Positions 9,341-18,926 are shown, counted from the first letter of the stretch. The stretch: 64,000 nt of DNA from Bacteroidota bacterium (GCA_947479085.1 CANJYB010000019.1:27119-91118); one strand, 5' to 3'. Translations and numbers: made by a program. Notes: generated from the letters alone by a model not told the origin.

Positions 9341-10096
9341 ATGAAAAAAATCATACTCTTCCCTATTGTTGTTATTGGTTTAATTCTTTTGCAATCATTG
9401 GTGGTAAGAGATGATGTGCCGGATGCTAAGTTTATTGAACTCGCAAAACAATATCCACAGATTGCTCATTTTGCTATGGGGGAAGGAACAGTAATTGACT
9501 CCAGCTGGATACTTACTGTAGGGCATATTGGGAGAGACTTAAAACGGGATATAACCAATGGCCGCAATACTGCAGTAACCTGCAATGGGAAAAAGTATGA
9601 TTTGGAAAAAGTAATAGTGCATCCTGATTTTGATGATACTCCGAGAGGTGTGGTAAACGATATTGCATTGGTAAAAATAAAAGGAAGTATCAAAGATATA
9701 GTACCCGGAAACATTTACAGGGACAAAAAAGAAACGGGCATGGACATTACCATAGTAGGAATGGGTGATATAGGAACAGGTTTAAAAGGTCCGAAAGTAT
9801 GGGATAAAATTACAAGAGCAGCAACAAACAAAATAGATGGAGCAGACAGCCTTTGGATACATTTTACATTTGATGCTCCGGGTTCAGCTAATGTAACTAA
9901 ACTGGAAGGGGTGAGTGGTCCCGGTGATAGCGGAGGACCTGCATTTTTTGAAGTGAATTCAAAACGATACATTGTCGGAATCAGTTCACATCAGCGAAGT
10001 ACAAATGGAAAAGGGCGATACGGAGCGGTGGAATATTACACCCGGGTAAGTACCTTTTACAATTGGATTTTGCAAAGCATGAAAGAAAAATCCTGA
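9341..10096 (+). CDS. Trypsin-like (S1 family) serine protease, exported
   Basis: 251 aa with an N-terminal hydrophobic segment (residues 3-20) acting as signal or anchor. The catalytic triad is visible: His62 in TVGHIG (replacing the usual TAAHC), Asp107 in NDIALVK and Ser197 in GPGDSGGP, followed by YIVGISSH as in the S1 fold. The single Cys of the mature part leaves the usual trypsin disulfides absent, which is common in bacterial relatives. It should act in the periplasm or outside the cell. It sits 30 bp after the MarR gene, probably in one operon. The substrate is unknown. Confidence 0.85.
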   Translation: MKKIILFPIVVIGLILLQSLVVRDDVPDAKFIELAKQYPQIAHFAMGEGTVIDSSWILTVGHIGRDLKRDITNGRNTAVTCNGKKYDLEKVIVHPDFDDTPRGVVNDIALVKIKGSIKDIVPGNIYRDKKETGMDITIVGMGDIGTGLKGPKVWDKITRAATNKIDGADSLWIHFTFDAPGSANVTKLEGVSGPGDSGGPAFFEVNSKRYIVGISSHQRSTNGKGRYGAVEYYTRVSTFYNWILQSMKEKS

Positions 10097-10140
10097 CACC
10101 AACTATTCTTAATTATTAACCAACTAATAAACCTTCTGCC

Positions 10141-11562
10141 ATGAAAAATTATTTTAAACGCATCCTTTTTTCGGTAGTTCTATCTGCTGTTCTTTTTAGC
10201 TGTTCTTCCGCTCCGGTTATTCCTGTCGAAAGGCTGGATTCACTTTTAAACAAGGCCATATCCATGAACCTTTTTTCGGGAAATATACTCATAGCGGATG
10301 ATAAAGTAATAGCTTACGAAAAGTCGTTTGGTAAAGCCGATTATGAAAAAAACATAGCAAATACCAGCGAAACAAAGTTTCAACTTGCTTCCATTACCAA
10401 GGATTTTACCAAAGTGATGATTCTGCAACTGATAGAACAACACAAACTCTCGGCAACTGATAATATTGGGAAATACCTTCCGGGCTTTTCGGATGAAGTG
10501 AACCAGGTAACTGTTCAGCAATTGCTTAATTTTACTTCCGGACTTGGCGATTATCATAATACACAGGATTTTGAACAACTGCAGGGCAGCACCATCACCA
10601 TTCCTGATATTATTCCTATTATTCAAAAAGAAAAGCTTCAGTTTAAGCCAGGTTCTCAGTTTTTCTATTCCAATTCGGGCTATGTGGTTCTGGCTGCTCT
10701 AATAGAAAAAATAACCAACCGAAATTATTACCAGGATTTGGAAGAAATGATATTGGAAAAACTAAACATGAATAATACTTCGTTTAACGGTTATGCAAAG
10801 CCAATGCCCGGAATAGCCACCGGTTACCTTACCAACCAGATAGGGCCTTTGCAAAACAACTCAGAATGGCACCTGGCAGGTGCAGGTGATGCAGGAATAT
10901 ATACTACCACCCATGATTTGCTTGCGTTCATTACTTCGGTATTTTATGATAATAAACTCCTGACTGATAGCAGCAAACTGAAATACGTTTCGGAAATGAT
11001 GCGCGAAAGCAAAATAAAAACATGGAACGATTTTCAAAAAAACGGACGTTATTCCCCGGCAGGTGGTGCCCCGGGAGTAAGTACTATGTTTACCGTAAAT
11101 ATGCAAACCGGCAACATTGCCATCATTTTATCCAATTATGATGAAGGAACTGCAGAAGAAATAGGAATAAGAATTTCAGCCATTTTGAACAATAAACCTG
11201 TTCAGCCTCTTAAGGAGCCTGCTCCTAAATATCTCTTCAACCTGATTAAAACAAAGGGAGGAAAGTATTTTGAAGAAAACTATAAGCAGGAAATAAAAAA
11301 TTCAGGAATGAGGGAAAAGGATGATATGATGCTGCTGAATGCCGGACAAGCCCTTTTGCAGGAAAAAGACTATGATAATGCCATTTCGCTTTACAGAGTC
11401 TATACAAAGGAATTCCCGAAAATAATCATTGCCTGGAACGATATGGGCGAAGCTTACCTAGACAAGGGAGATAAGGAAAATGCTTTGAAATGCTTTGAAC
11501 AGGCATTGAAGATTATGCCGGATAATAAACGAGCCAAAAACAACCTAGAGCATTTGAAATAA
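10141..11562 (+). CDS. Beta-lactamase-family serine hydrolase lipoprotein with C-terminal TPR
   Basis: 473 aa. A lipobox (LFSC, Cys21) predicts a lipoprotein. Residues 30-350 form a class C beta-lactamase/DD-peptidase-type domain with the SxxK motif Ser84-Ile-Thr-Lys87 and the YxN motif Tyr176-Ser-Asn178. The third (KTG-type) box is not clear; GGAPGVSTMF near residue 305 may be the equivalent. The last 80 residues hold two TPR-like units (AGQALLQEKDYDNAISLY, then GEAYLDKGDKENALKCFEQAL). Family members are peptidases, esterases or transpeptidases, so the substrate cannot be given. Last of the MarR-protease-hydrolase row. Confidence 0.85.
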   Translation: MKNYFKRILFSVVLSAVLFSCSSAPVIPVERLDSLLNKAISMNLFSGNILIADDKVIAYEKSFGKADYEKNIANTSETKFQLASITKDFTKVMILQLIEQHKLSATDNIGKYLPGFSDEVNQVTVQQLLNFTSGLGDYHNTQDFEQLQGSTITIPDIIPIIQKEKLQFKPGSQFFYSNSGYVVLAALIEKITNRNYYQDLEEMILEKLNMNNTSFNGYAKPMPGIATGYLTNQIGPLQNNSEWHLAGAGDAGIYTTTHDLLAFITSVFYDNKLLTDSSKLKYVSEMMRESKIKTWNDFQKNGRYSPAGGAPGVSTMFTVNMQTGNIAIILSNYDEGTAEEIGIRISAILNNKPVQPLKEPAPKYLFNLIKTKGGKYFEENYKQEIKNSGMREKDDMMLLNAGQALLQEKDYDNAISLYRVYTKEFPKIIIAWNDMGEAYLDKGDKENALKCFEQALKIMPDNKRAKNNLEHLK

Positions 11563-11602
11563 AATCCCAGATGATTTTATTAAGTAATTTTACTGATTAA
11601 CT

Positions 11603-11667
11603 ATCATTTTATATAAAATGATGGTCATTTAATACAAAGTGAGGACCGTTTTATATAAAGTCGAGGT
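11603..11667. repeat. 21-bp tandem array B (three units)
   Basis: Three 21-bp units start at 11605, 11626 and 11647 and align as CATTTTATATAAAATGATGG, CATTTAATACAAAGTGAGGA and CGTTTTATATAAAGTCGAGG (last base omitted). Bases 11603-11622 form a perfect 20-bp palindrome centred on ATATAT-like sequence. The array lies between a plus-strand stop and the next plus-strand promoter. The rest of the 11563-11877 spacer is AT-rich and otherwise empty apart from the glmM promoter. Confidence 0.85.
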
Positions 11668-11740
11668 TTATCTTTTTTTGTTAACATCTTTCCCCTGTTA
11701 TTTGTTATTAAATAATTAGTTCATCAAGTACCTAAAAACT

Positions 11741-11748
11741 TATCTTTG
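11741..11748 (+). promoter_or_regulatory. Promoter -7 box of glmM
   Basis: TATCTTTG matches TAnnTTTG. The -33 position has a weak GTTC rather than TTG. It implies a 5' leader of about 120 nt. Confidence 0.55.
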
Positions 11749-11877
11749 CAATCCGAAAAAATGTTCTTAACGCAAAGTCTGGAATCATAATTGATATACA
11801 GTAAAAAAGTTTAGGAATTAACCAATAGGGTTATTGTTTTTAACTCCATACATTAGAATTTATACTAAAAAGAAAAT

Positions 11878-13311
11878 ATGTCATTAATAAAATCAATTTC
11901 AGGAATAAGAGGAACGATAGGTGGTAAGCCTGGCGAAGGATTGAGTCCCCTGGATGTTGTAAAGTTTACTTCAGCTTATGCTACCTTTATTAAAGGGAAA
12001 TCGAAGAATAAAAGAATAAAAATTGTCATTGGTCGCGATGCACGTATTTCGGGCGAAATGATGAATAATATTGTTATCGGTACACTTCAGGGCATGGGTG
12101 CCGATATTGTGGACATTGGTTTATCCACCACTCCTACTGTGGAAATAGCGGTAACCGAAGAAAAAGCAGATGGTGGAATTATACTTACCGCCAGCCATAA
12201 CCCTAAGCAATGGAATGCCTTAAAGTTACTGAACGAAAAAGGCGAATTTATCAGTGAAAAAGACGGGGCCGAAGTGCTAAGCATAGCCGAATCTGAAACG
12301 TATGTATTTGCTGATGTTAACTCTCTTGGTAAAGTAACTAAGAATGATACTTATTTTAAGAAACACATAGATAAAATACTGGCCTTATCTTTAATTGATG
12401 TGGCTGCCATTAAAAAAGCCAACTTTAAAGTAGTTATTGATTGTGTTAACTCTACCGGGGGAATCATCGTTCCTCAATTGTTGGAAGCGTTAGGAGTAGA
12501 AAAAATAGTGAAACTGTATTGCGACCCTACGGGGGAATTTCCTCATAACCCGGAACCATTGCCTGAAAACCTGCGTGACATAGCAAAGGTTGTTAAAAAG
12601 GAGAATGCAAGCCTTGGTATTGTGGTGGACCCTGATGTGGACCGCTTGGCATTGGTTTGCGAAGACGGAGAAATGTTTGGAGAAGAATACACATTGGTAG
12701 CTTGTGCTGATTATGTATTAAGCAAACGGACACCTGCCGAAAAAGCGGATGGTAAAAAAGCAAATACAGTTTCAAACCTTTCTTCTACCCGGGCATTGCG
12801 TGATGTTACCGAAAAACATGGTGGTATTCATTCTGCATCTGCAGTAGGCGAAGTGAATGTGGTAAAACTAATGAAAGATACAAAAGCCATTATTGGCGGA
12901 GAAGGAAATGGAGGGGTTATATTACCCGAACTTCATTATGGCCGCGATGCCTTGGTGGGAATTGCTTTATTTCTTTCTCACCTTGCTAAACATGGTAAAA
13001 GCTGTTCCATGCTTCGTTCTACTTTTAACGATTATTATATTTCTAAAAACAAGATAGAGTTAACCAACGAGATAGATGTTGATAGAATATTGCAGGACAT
13101 TAAGGAAAAATATAAAAAACAACCTGTAAATACAGTAGATGGGGTAAAGATAGAATTTGATAAAGAATGGGTACATTTGCGGAAGTCTAACACCGAACCG
13201 ATTATTCGTATTTATTCGGAAAGCGAAAGCGAAACGACTGCTGATAATCTGGCGAAAAAGATAATGGCAGACATAAGAGATTGTATTAAAAAACAACAAA
13301 TAACAGCTTAA
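11878..13311 (+). CDS. glmM: Phosphoglucosamine mutase
   Basis: 477 aa alpha-D-phosphohexomutase. The start SLIKSISGIRGT, the phosphoserine loop TASHNP (Ser106), the metal loop DPDVDR (Asp251, Asp253, Asp255), the sugar-binding GGEGNGGVI and the C-terminal phosphate-binding RKSNTEPIIRIYSE are all present. The RGTIGG N-terminus and overall form match the Bacteroidota GlmM type, which converts glucosamine-6-phosphate to glucosamine-1-phosphate for peptidoglycan and LPS; a phosphomannomutase role is the alternative. A second paralogue of the superfamily is encoded at 22907-24313. The cysteine desulfurase gene follows after a 53-bp gap holding a hairpin. Confidence 0.85.
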   Translation: MSLIKSISGIRGTIGGKPGEGLSPLDVVKFTSAYATFIKGKSKNKRIKIVIGRDARISGEMMNNIVIGTLQGMGADIVDIGLSTTPTVEIAVTEEKADGGIILTASHNPKQWNALKLLNEKGEFISEKDGAEVLSIAESETYVFADVNSLGKVTKNDTYFKKHIDKILALSLIDVAAIKKANFKVVIDCVNSTGGIIVPQLLEALGVEKIVKLYCDPTGEFPHNPEPLPENLRDIAKVVKKENASLGIVVDPDVDRLALVCEDGEMFGEEYTLVACADYVLSKRTPAEKADGKKANTVSNLSSTRALRDVTEKHGGIHSASAVGEVNVVKLMKDTKAIIGGEGNGGVILPELHYGRDALVGIALFLSHLAKHGKSCSMLRSTFNDYYISKNKIELTNEIDVDRILQDIKEKYKKQPVNTVDGVKIEFDKEWVHLRKSNTEPIIRIYSESESETTADNLAKKIMADIRDCIKKQQITA

Positions 13312-13319
13312 ACCACTTT

Positions 13320-13350
13320 CCCCTGTTAGGGTTTTGAACCCTGACAGGGG
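13320..13350. repeat. CCCTGACAGGG-type hairpin
   Basis: CCCCTGTTAGGG, TTTTGAA loop, CCCTGACAGGGG, with one non-Watson-Crick pair. There is no T tract, so it is a poor terminator. It shares its core with the hairpin at 56128-56157, suggesting a dispersed element. Confidence 0.75.
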
Positions 13351-13364
13351 TATTACACAAACCA

Positions 13365-14513
13365 ATGAAAGTATATTTAGACAACGCAGCTACCACAGCA
13401 TTAGATAAAGAAGTATTGGACGAAATGCTTCCTTACATGACCGATTTTTTCGGCAACCCATCCTCTATCCATTCTTTTGGAAGAAAAACAAGAACTGCCA
13501 TAGAAGCTGCCCGTAAGTCCGTGGCCAAATCGCTAAACGTTTCTCCATCAGAAATATTCTTTACTTCAGGCGGTACTGAGGCGGATAACATGGCTATCCG
13601 ATGTAGTATTCATGATTTAGGGTTAAAGCATGCAATAACTTCTCGCATAGAACACCATGCTGTTATGCACACCCTGGAAGCATTGGAACACGAAGGTTTA
13701 ATAAAATTAAGTTACGTAAATTTAACTCCCGATGGTCATGTTGACCTGAACCACCTCGAGCAATTATTAAAAGAAAACGAACGGACGCTAGTATCGTTAA
13801 TGCATGCCAATAACGAGATTGGAAATTTACTTTCTTTAGAAGAGGTGGGTAAAATATGTGAAAAATACGATGCCATTTTTCATTCCGATACAGTTCAAAC
13901 AATGGCGCATTATGCCTTTGATTTACAGAAAATAAATATTCATTTTATTACCTGTGCTGCTCATAAATTTCATGGTCCTAAAGGGGTTGGGTTTTTATAC
14001 GTAAACGGAAAAATAAAAATTAATCCATTAATTTACGGAGGTTCTCAGGAACGCAATATGCGTGGAGGTACCGAAAACTTATATGGTATTATTGGTCTTG
14101 CAAAAGCATTGGAAATTGCCAACCGTGATTTGGAACACCATCAACAGCAAATTACCGGGTTAAAAAAACACATGGTGGAACAATTAAAAGCAAACATTAA
14201 AGGAGTTGAATTTAATGGTTCCTGTCTTGATAATTGTTTATACACAGTTCTCAGCGTTCGCTTTCCGCACACCGAAAATGCAGAGATGTTTTTATTTAAC
14301 CTTGATATTGCAGGTATTGCCGCATCGGGAGGAAGTGCTTGTACCAGCGGAAGTGATAAAGGTTCGCATGTATTGGCAGGTATTGGTGCTGATGTTACCA
14401 GACCATCTGTTCGCTTTTCGTTCAGTAAACATTCTACTAAAGAAGAAGTTGATTATACCATCAGCAAATTAAAGGAGATGTTTAAATTTAATGAAGTAAA
14501 ACAGGAAGCTTAA
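13365..14513 (+). CDS. Cysteine desulfurase (class V aminotransferase fold)
   Basis: 382 aa, the normal IscS/NifS length. It has an N-terminal YLDNAATT, the TSGGTEADN phosphate loop, the PLP lysine Lys201 in AAHKFHGPKG, RGGTEN, and the active-site Cys326 in SGGSACTSGS. It releases sulfur from cysteine as an enzyme persulfide for Fe-S clusters and thio-modification. The Cys loop has the longer IscS/NifS (group I) form rather than the SufS form. The C-terminus overlaps the convergent broken gene by 4 bp (TTAA shared by both stops). No Fe-S scaffold gene is adjacent. Confidence 0.92.
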   Translation: MKVYLDNAATTALDKEVLDEMLPYMTDFFGNPSSIHSFGRKTRTAIEAARKSVAKSLNVSPSEIFFTSGGTEADNMAIRCSIHDLGLKHAITSRIEHHAVMHTLEALEHEGLIKLSYVNLTPDGHVDLNHLEQLLKENERTLVSLMHANNEIGNLLSLEEVGKICEKYDAIFHSDTVQTMAHYAFDLQKINIHFITCAAHKFHGPKGVGFLYVNGKIKINPLIYGGSQERNMRGGTENLYGIIGLAKALEIANRDLEHHQQQITGLKKHMVEQLKANIKGVEFNGSCLDNCLYTVLSVRFPHTENAEMFLFNLDIAGIAASGGSACTSGSDKGSHVLAGIGADVTRPSVRFSFSKHSTKEEVDYTISKLKEMFKFNEVKQEA

Positions 14514-15482
14514 AAAGCTGTTCGTATTCTTATTCCGCCCCAACTGTGGTTTCCCTGTCCGTTAAATTCTTCACTTAAAAACACATGAGAATATTCAAGG
14601 TAAACCTTTTTTATCCTGATGGTGACACCAAAACTATTCTGTAAGTTAACCCTGTTAAGTTTATCTCTATCCACAATATAAGGACTGCTGTCATTAAACA
14701 TGCCTCCCTGCATGGTGGCATAGTAACCGATGATACTAATTAAAGGTTGTTCATAAAAACAATCTAAAATTTCTTTGCTGATTTGTTTTCAATTGACTTA
14801 AAAGGAGAATCAAAATAACCAAACATCATTGTAAAACCCAAGCCTGCTTTATCGCTCAATGTTCCTAAATGCAGATTAGCTTCTGTGCAAAGCATGAAAA
14901 GACTTTTATACGAAATGAGTTCCTGTTGATGAAAGACCTTAAAATTCAGCACTACATCATTCTGAATTTGATGCTCCCATCCTAGCGGTTGTATATTATT
15001 TACCATCTGTGAATGGACTTTTGCATATCCGCACCACCGGCTAAAGGGCCAATTATACCTAAAGTAATGGAGGAAGTTATTCTTTTATGTTTTACAGTAT
15101 CTGTTGAAATTACAAACGTATTCAAACAAAAAACAGCAGCAAAAGGCCGGTCGTTCAGTATTATTTCTTCGTGACGAATACTGGAAGGAGTATAACCTTC
15201 ATGAACCAAAGCCAAACCATATTGCAAAGAACTATTTTTAGTTTTTAATAGAATTCTTGTTAAAGGATTGAATTTTAATTTTGAAGAAATGACTTCAAGG
15301 TTAATTCCCTGAGTATAATATTGATCCGTAGAAGCAAAAAAATCATTGTCGTAGTGCAGACGAATGTAGCTTTTACTTTTTATATTCCTGTAAATAGCTG
15401 TATTATCGGTAGCCTGGGCGAAAAACAGTAAACTGTGAAATAAAAATACGGAACTAATTAGGATTCTTAATTTGAGATGCAT
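14510..15482 (-). pseudogene. LpxR-family outer-membrane lipid A deacylase-like gene, two frameshifts
   Basis: Three open segments in three minus-strand frames join head to tail. The first (15482-15000) has a signal peptide, then YIRLHYDNDFFASTDQYYTQG, LNDRPFAA and LGIIGPLAGGADMQKSIHRW. The second (from about 15006 to 14764) continues VNNIQPLGWEHQIQND. The third (about 14763-14510) continues IGYYATMQGGMFNDSSPY and ends with an aromatic beta-barrel C-terminus. DNDxxxxTDxxYTxG, NDRP and GWxxQ are the signatures of the LpxR/DUF2219 family (lipid A 3'-O-deacylase). Breaks fall near 15000-15006 and 14760-14770, each explained by a single-base indel. The repaired length of about 323 aa matches the family. 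Decay or sequencing indels are both possible. Confidence 0.8.
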
Positions 15483-15639
15483 CTAACAAACATACGAAGA
15501 TTTTGTAGTTTTAGTTTTACTAAAGCTATTATTGATATGCAATTTAAAGCTTCATTTGTGAATAAAATCTCCTTAAAACTTAAACCATATCAAATATATT
15601 TTATAAATTGCGTCACTTTTAACTAAATTCATTAACCAA

Positions 15640-18126
15640 ATGAAAAAAATAAAAACACTTGCACTTTTCACAATTTCAGTTTTAAGCTTATCGTTACGCA
15701 ATGACGTGCACGCACAAACTTCAAAATCGGCTCCAACGGTTTATTCTGCAAATGATTTGCAGCTATTAAAAGGGTTTGATGCTCAATCTGTGATTAATGA
15801 ATTAAAAGCAAAAGGTATTCCTCAATCGGAATTTCCCGGTATCCTAAAACATAAAAAGGCTCTTTACCTTTCTCAGCAAAAAGGAGAAAAAAAACTAACA
15901 TCAATTCCAAGCAATCCCCCTCAGGGTGGAGGAGGTCCTTGTATAAACTCCGGTTTTGAAGATGTTAATTTTAATATGTGGACCGGAGCAACGGGTTTAG
16001 TTCCGGGAACAGTATGGACACCAGGTTTCATTAATGGTGGACTTAATGCTTCCGCTGCAGGACCCTCCCGTCATACCATACTTACCAATGTAGCGGGCTT
16101 TGACCCTGTTGCTTTAAATGCTGTTACTAATTTACCAGAAATTCCTTTAACGGCGCCGGGTGGCGGAGGTGTTTCTGTTCGTTTAGGTAATTATGATACT
16201 GGAGGAGAGACAGAAAAATTAGATTATCCTATTACAGTTACTCCTCAAAACACTTCTTTTACTTACCAATATGCCGTAGTTTTAGAAAGTCCTACAGGGC
16301 ATAATAATGCAGAACAACCAAGATTTAACATACAGGTTTTTGATCAGTTTGGCACTCCCGTATCAGGACCTTGCGGTGTTTATGCTGTTGAAGGGCTTGC
16401 CGCTGCCGGAGATACAACATTTCATCCTTTTAATGCAGGTGGAGTTGCTGCTTCAGCAGGTGGATTTTATAAAAAGTGGACAACTGTTGGTATCGACTTA
16501 ACTCCATATATAGGAACTACTGTAACTATAGAATTCCAAACTGCTGACTGCACACTTGGGGGGCACTTTGGATATGCTTATATCGATTGCTCCTGCTCCC
16601 AATTGCAAACAAATATCGCTTTTTGTCCTAATGATACCATACTTATGTTAACCGCTCCGGGTGGCTATTCCACTTACCAATGGTATGATAACAACAATAT
16701 TCTTATCCCGGCAGCCCAAGGAGGAACTAATGATACTTTGTTTATCCATAATCCTGTCATTGGACAAATATATTCTGTTAGTATGTTTTCTCTGTCCGGA
16801 TGTAACACTTCAATTACAACTACATTGCAATATACTTCAATGCAAATCACTGACCATTTTTCAAATGTATCCTGTTTCGGATTGTCAGATGGTTTGATTT
16901 ACGTTACTTTAACCGGAGCTAATCCGCCATATACTTATACTTGGACTAATCAGGCTACGGGAGGAAGCGCAGGAGGAAATAATGATAGTTTAATTAATTT
17001 AGGTCCCGGAGACTATGTGGTTCATATTACTTCAACGGGAGGTTGTTCGGGAACAGATACAATACATATTACCCAACCAAATGTTTTACCTGATACAACT
17101 GCTGCGAGTGTTGTTCTTATGTGTCCTAACGACACAACAGTTACTTTAATTGCCCCGGCCGGAGCATTAGGCTACCACTGGTTTCAGAATGGATTGCCTG
17201 TTAGTGATGCTTTGGGTGGTCATAATGTTGTGCTAACTTTACATCCGCCAAATATGCCAAGTATTGGAGATACCCTTTATTGTGCGCTTGATTGTCCTCA
17301 TTGGTCTGCTGTTACATTGCAATCAAATAATATTCAGATTACTGATGGGCATACCGATGTGACGTGTTACGGCAATAATGATGGTTCTGCCTTTGTCAAT
17401 ACTTCAGGACCAGCAGCGGGTCCTTACTTTTATTCTTGGACCAATAGCACCGGTACCGTAGTAAATACTACTGCTACTTATAATAATGCTTACGCAGGTA
17501 CTTACTATGTAAATGTCCAGACGTATGGAGGTTGCGGGAAAATGGATACCATAATAATCAATCAACCATCTAACCCCGAAGATTCCATTAATTTATATAC
17601 AACCTTTTGTATGGAAGATAAAAACATTGTACTGCGTGTTCCTGCAGGCTTAGGAACTTATACCTGGTATGCCGGAACTGATACTTCAGCAAGCGGAATT
17701 GTACTTTCTACTGATGATACTTTGCTAATTCCTAATCCTGTAGTTGGCAGTATTTATACAGTCTGGGTGCATCCTCCTATTGGTTGTGATTATATGATTT
17801 CTTCCAGTTTACAATATTCTCCACCACCAAATTTACCTAACTATATTGTTACTACAAATGTATTCTCTCCTGATGGCGATGGGGTTAATGATAAATTTGA
17901 TTTGAATCAATTTACTTATACAAAAGATTTCCATGTGGAAATATTTAACCGTTGGGGTAAAAAAGTTTTTGAATCCAGTGATGTACATACACAATGGGAT
18001 GGACGAATTAACGGAAACCCTGCAGAAGAAGGAGTTTATTACTGGATGGCTTCTTATACTTCGCTTTGTACTCCGGGTGGAGAATCTCATGAAAGCACCG
18101 GATTTGTCCAGGTGGTTAGAAAATAG
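15640..18126 (+). CDS. T9SS type B cargo with SprB-like repeats
   Basis: 828 aa with a signal peptide ending VHAQ (residue 26). Residues about 100-300 form a jelly-roll-like domain (CINSGFEDVNFNMW, then VSVRLGNYDTGGE, then GHFGYAYIDCSC). After that come Ig-like units and two SprB-type repeats (VSCFGLSDGLIYVTLTGANP..YTYTW and VTCYGNNDGSAFVNTSGP..YFYSW, each ending in a TI.I.QP strand). The last 90 residues (TTNVFSPDGDGVNDKFDL, VEIFNRWGKKVFES, WDGRINGNPAEEGVYYW) are the gliding-motility-associated type B sorting domain. Known members are large surface adhesins. A strong terminator follows. Confidence 0.9.
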   Translation: MKKIKTLALFTISVLSLSLRNDVHAQTSKSAPTVYSANDLQLLKGFDAQSVINELKAKGIPQSEFPGILKHKKALYLSQQKGEKKLTSIPSNPPQGGGGPCINSGFEDVNFNMWTGATGLVPGTVWTPGFINGGLNASAAGPSRHTILTNVAGFDPVALNAVTNLPEIPLTAPGGGGVSVRLGNYDTGGETEKLDYPITVTPQNTSFTYQYAVVLESPTGHNNAEQPRFNIQVFDQFGTPVSGPCGVYAVEGLAAAGDTTFHPFNAGGVAASAGGFYKKWTTVGIDLTPYIGTTVTIEFQTADCTLGGHFGYAYIDCSCSQLQTNIAFCPNDTILMLTAPGGYSTYQWYDNNNILIPAAQGGTNDTLFIHNPVIGQIYSVSMFSLSGCNTSITTTLQYTSMQITDHFSNVSCFGLSDGLIYVTLTGANPPYTYTWTNQATGGSAGGNNDSLINLGPGDYVVHITSTGGCSGTDTIHITQPNVLPDTTAASVVLMCPNDTTVTLIAPAGALGYHWFQNGLPVSDALGGHNVVLTLHPPNMPSIGDTLYCALDCPHWSAVTLQSNNIQITDGHTDVTCYGNNDGSAFVNTSGPAAGPYFYSWTNSTGTVVNTTATYNNAYAGTYYVNVQTYGGCGKMDTIIINQPSNPEDSINLYTTFCMEDKNIVLRVPAGLGTYTWYAGTDTSASGIVLSTDDTLLIPNPVVGSIYTVWVHPPIGCDYMISSSLQYSPPPNLPNYIVTTNVFSPDGDGVNDKFDLNQFTYTKDFHVEIFNRWGKKVFESSDVHTQWDGRINGNPAEEGVYYWMASYTSLCTPGGESHESTGFVQVVRK

Positions 18127-18150
18127 AACTAATAAATACAAGCAATATTT

Positions 18151-18180
18151 AAAAAGCCTCACATAAGTGAGGCTTTTTTT
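18151..18180 (+). terminator. Rho-independent terminator
   Basis: Perfect 12-bp stem AAAAAGCCTCAC, ATAA loop and a T7 run, 24 bp after the stop of the type B cargo gene. Confidence 0.93.
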
Positions 18181-18210
18181 GTTCCAGATACTTTTTATTT
18201 TATTTTCTAT

Positions 18211-18242
18211 AAATAAAATTTAGACTAGCCTAAATTTTATTT
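18211..18242 (+). promoter_or_regulatory. Operator: 13-bp-arm inverted repeat before the metal-regulator gene
   Basis: A perfect inverted repeat, AAATAAAATTTAG and its complement, around ACTAGC, centred at 18226.5. The core TTTAGACTAGCCTAAA has the layout of DtxR/MntR-family boxes (TTAGG-type half sites). It ends on the -7 box and covers the -33 region, so binding would block transcription. Autoregulation by the encoded DtxR-type protein is inferred. Confidence 0.8.
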
Positions 18243-18249
18243 ATATTTG
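18242..18249 (+). promoter_or_regulatory. Promoter -7 box of the mntR-type operon
   Basis: TATATTTG matches TAnnTTTG, abutting the operator and 17 bp before the start codon. Confidence 0.65.
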
Positions 18250-18266
18250 TACAAAATTATTTCATT

Positions 18267-18926
18267 ATGAATTCTCATACGGAAGAAAATTATTTAAAAG
18301 CAATATATAAGCTCATCGAACATGATACAGATGTGGTTACTACCAATGCTATTGCTGATAAGATAAAGACAAAAGCAGCCTCTGTAAGTGATATGCTTAA
18401 AAAACTTGCTGATAAAAAACTCATTAATTATCAAAAATACCAGGGGGTTAGCTTAACTCCTAAAGGACAAAAGGTGGCGTTGAATATTATCCGTAAACAT
18501 CGTTTATGGGAAATGTTTCTTGTGGAGAAACTGGATTTTAAATGGGATGAAGTTCATGATGTAGCTGAGCAACTAGAACATATCCATTCTGATAAATTAA
18601 TTGCAGAGATAGATAAATTCCTAAATTATCCGAAAGTTGACCCGCATGGGGATCCTATACCTGATGTAAACGGGAAATTACAATTGCAGAAATCGAAATC
18701 GCTTTCAAATTTCAGCACTGGGGATATATTAGTTATTACCGGGGTGGTTGACCATTCCCCTGCCTTCCTAAGGTACTTAGACAAGTCCGGATTAGCCCTT
18801 GGATTTGAAATTAAAATAAAGGAAATTATTGAGTTTGATAAGTCTCTTCAGATTATGATAAATAAAAAGAATACTCTTTTTATTAGTCTTGAAGTAGCTA
18901 AAAATATTTTAGTAATTACAAAATAA
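18267..18926 (+). CDS. DtxR/MntR-family metal-dependent transcriptional repressor
   Basis: 219 aa. The N-terminal winged helix (SHTEENYLKAIYKL, then KAASVSDMLKKLADKKLINY) is followed by the metal-binding and dimerisation helices (IIRKHRLWEMFLVEKL, then VHDVAEQLEHIHSDKLIAEI, then DPHGDPIP) and a C-terminal SH3-like FeoA-type domain (about residues 150-219). The HxxE/ExxxH metal ligands of the family are visible. It probably senses Mn2+ or Fe2+. The next gene, 2 bp downstream, encodes an NRAMP metal transporter, and a palindromic operator covers the shared promoter. This is a self-contained metal uptake and repression unit. Confidence 0.92.
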   Translation: MNSHTEENYLKAIYKLIEHDTDVVTTNAIADKIKTKAASVSDMLKKLADKKLINYQKYQGVSLTPKGQKVALNIIRKHRLWEMFLVEKLDFKWDEVHDVAEQLEHIHSDKLIAEIDKFLNYPKVDPHGDPIPDVNGKLQLQKSKSLSNFSTGDILVITGVVDHSPAFLRYLDKSGLALGFEIKIKEIIEFDKSLQIMINKKNTLFISLEVAKNILVITK

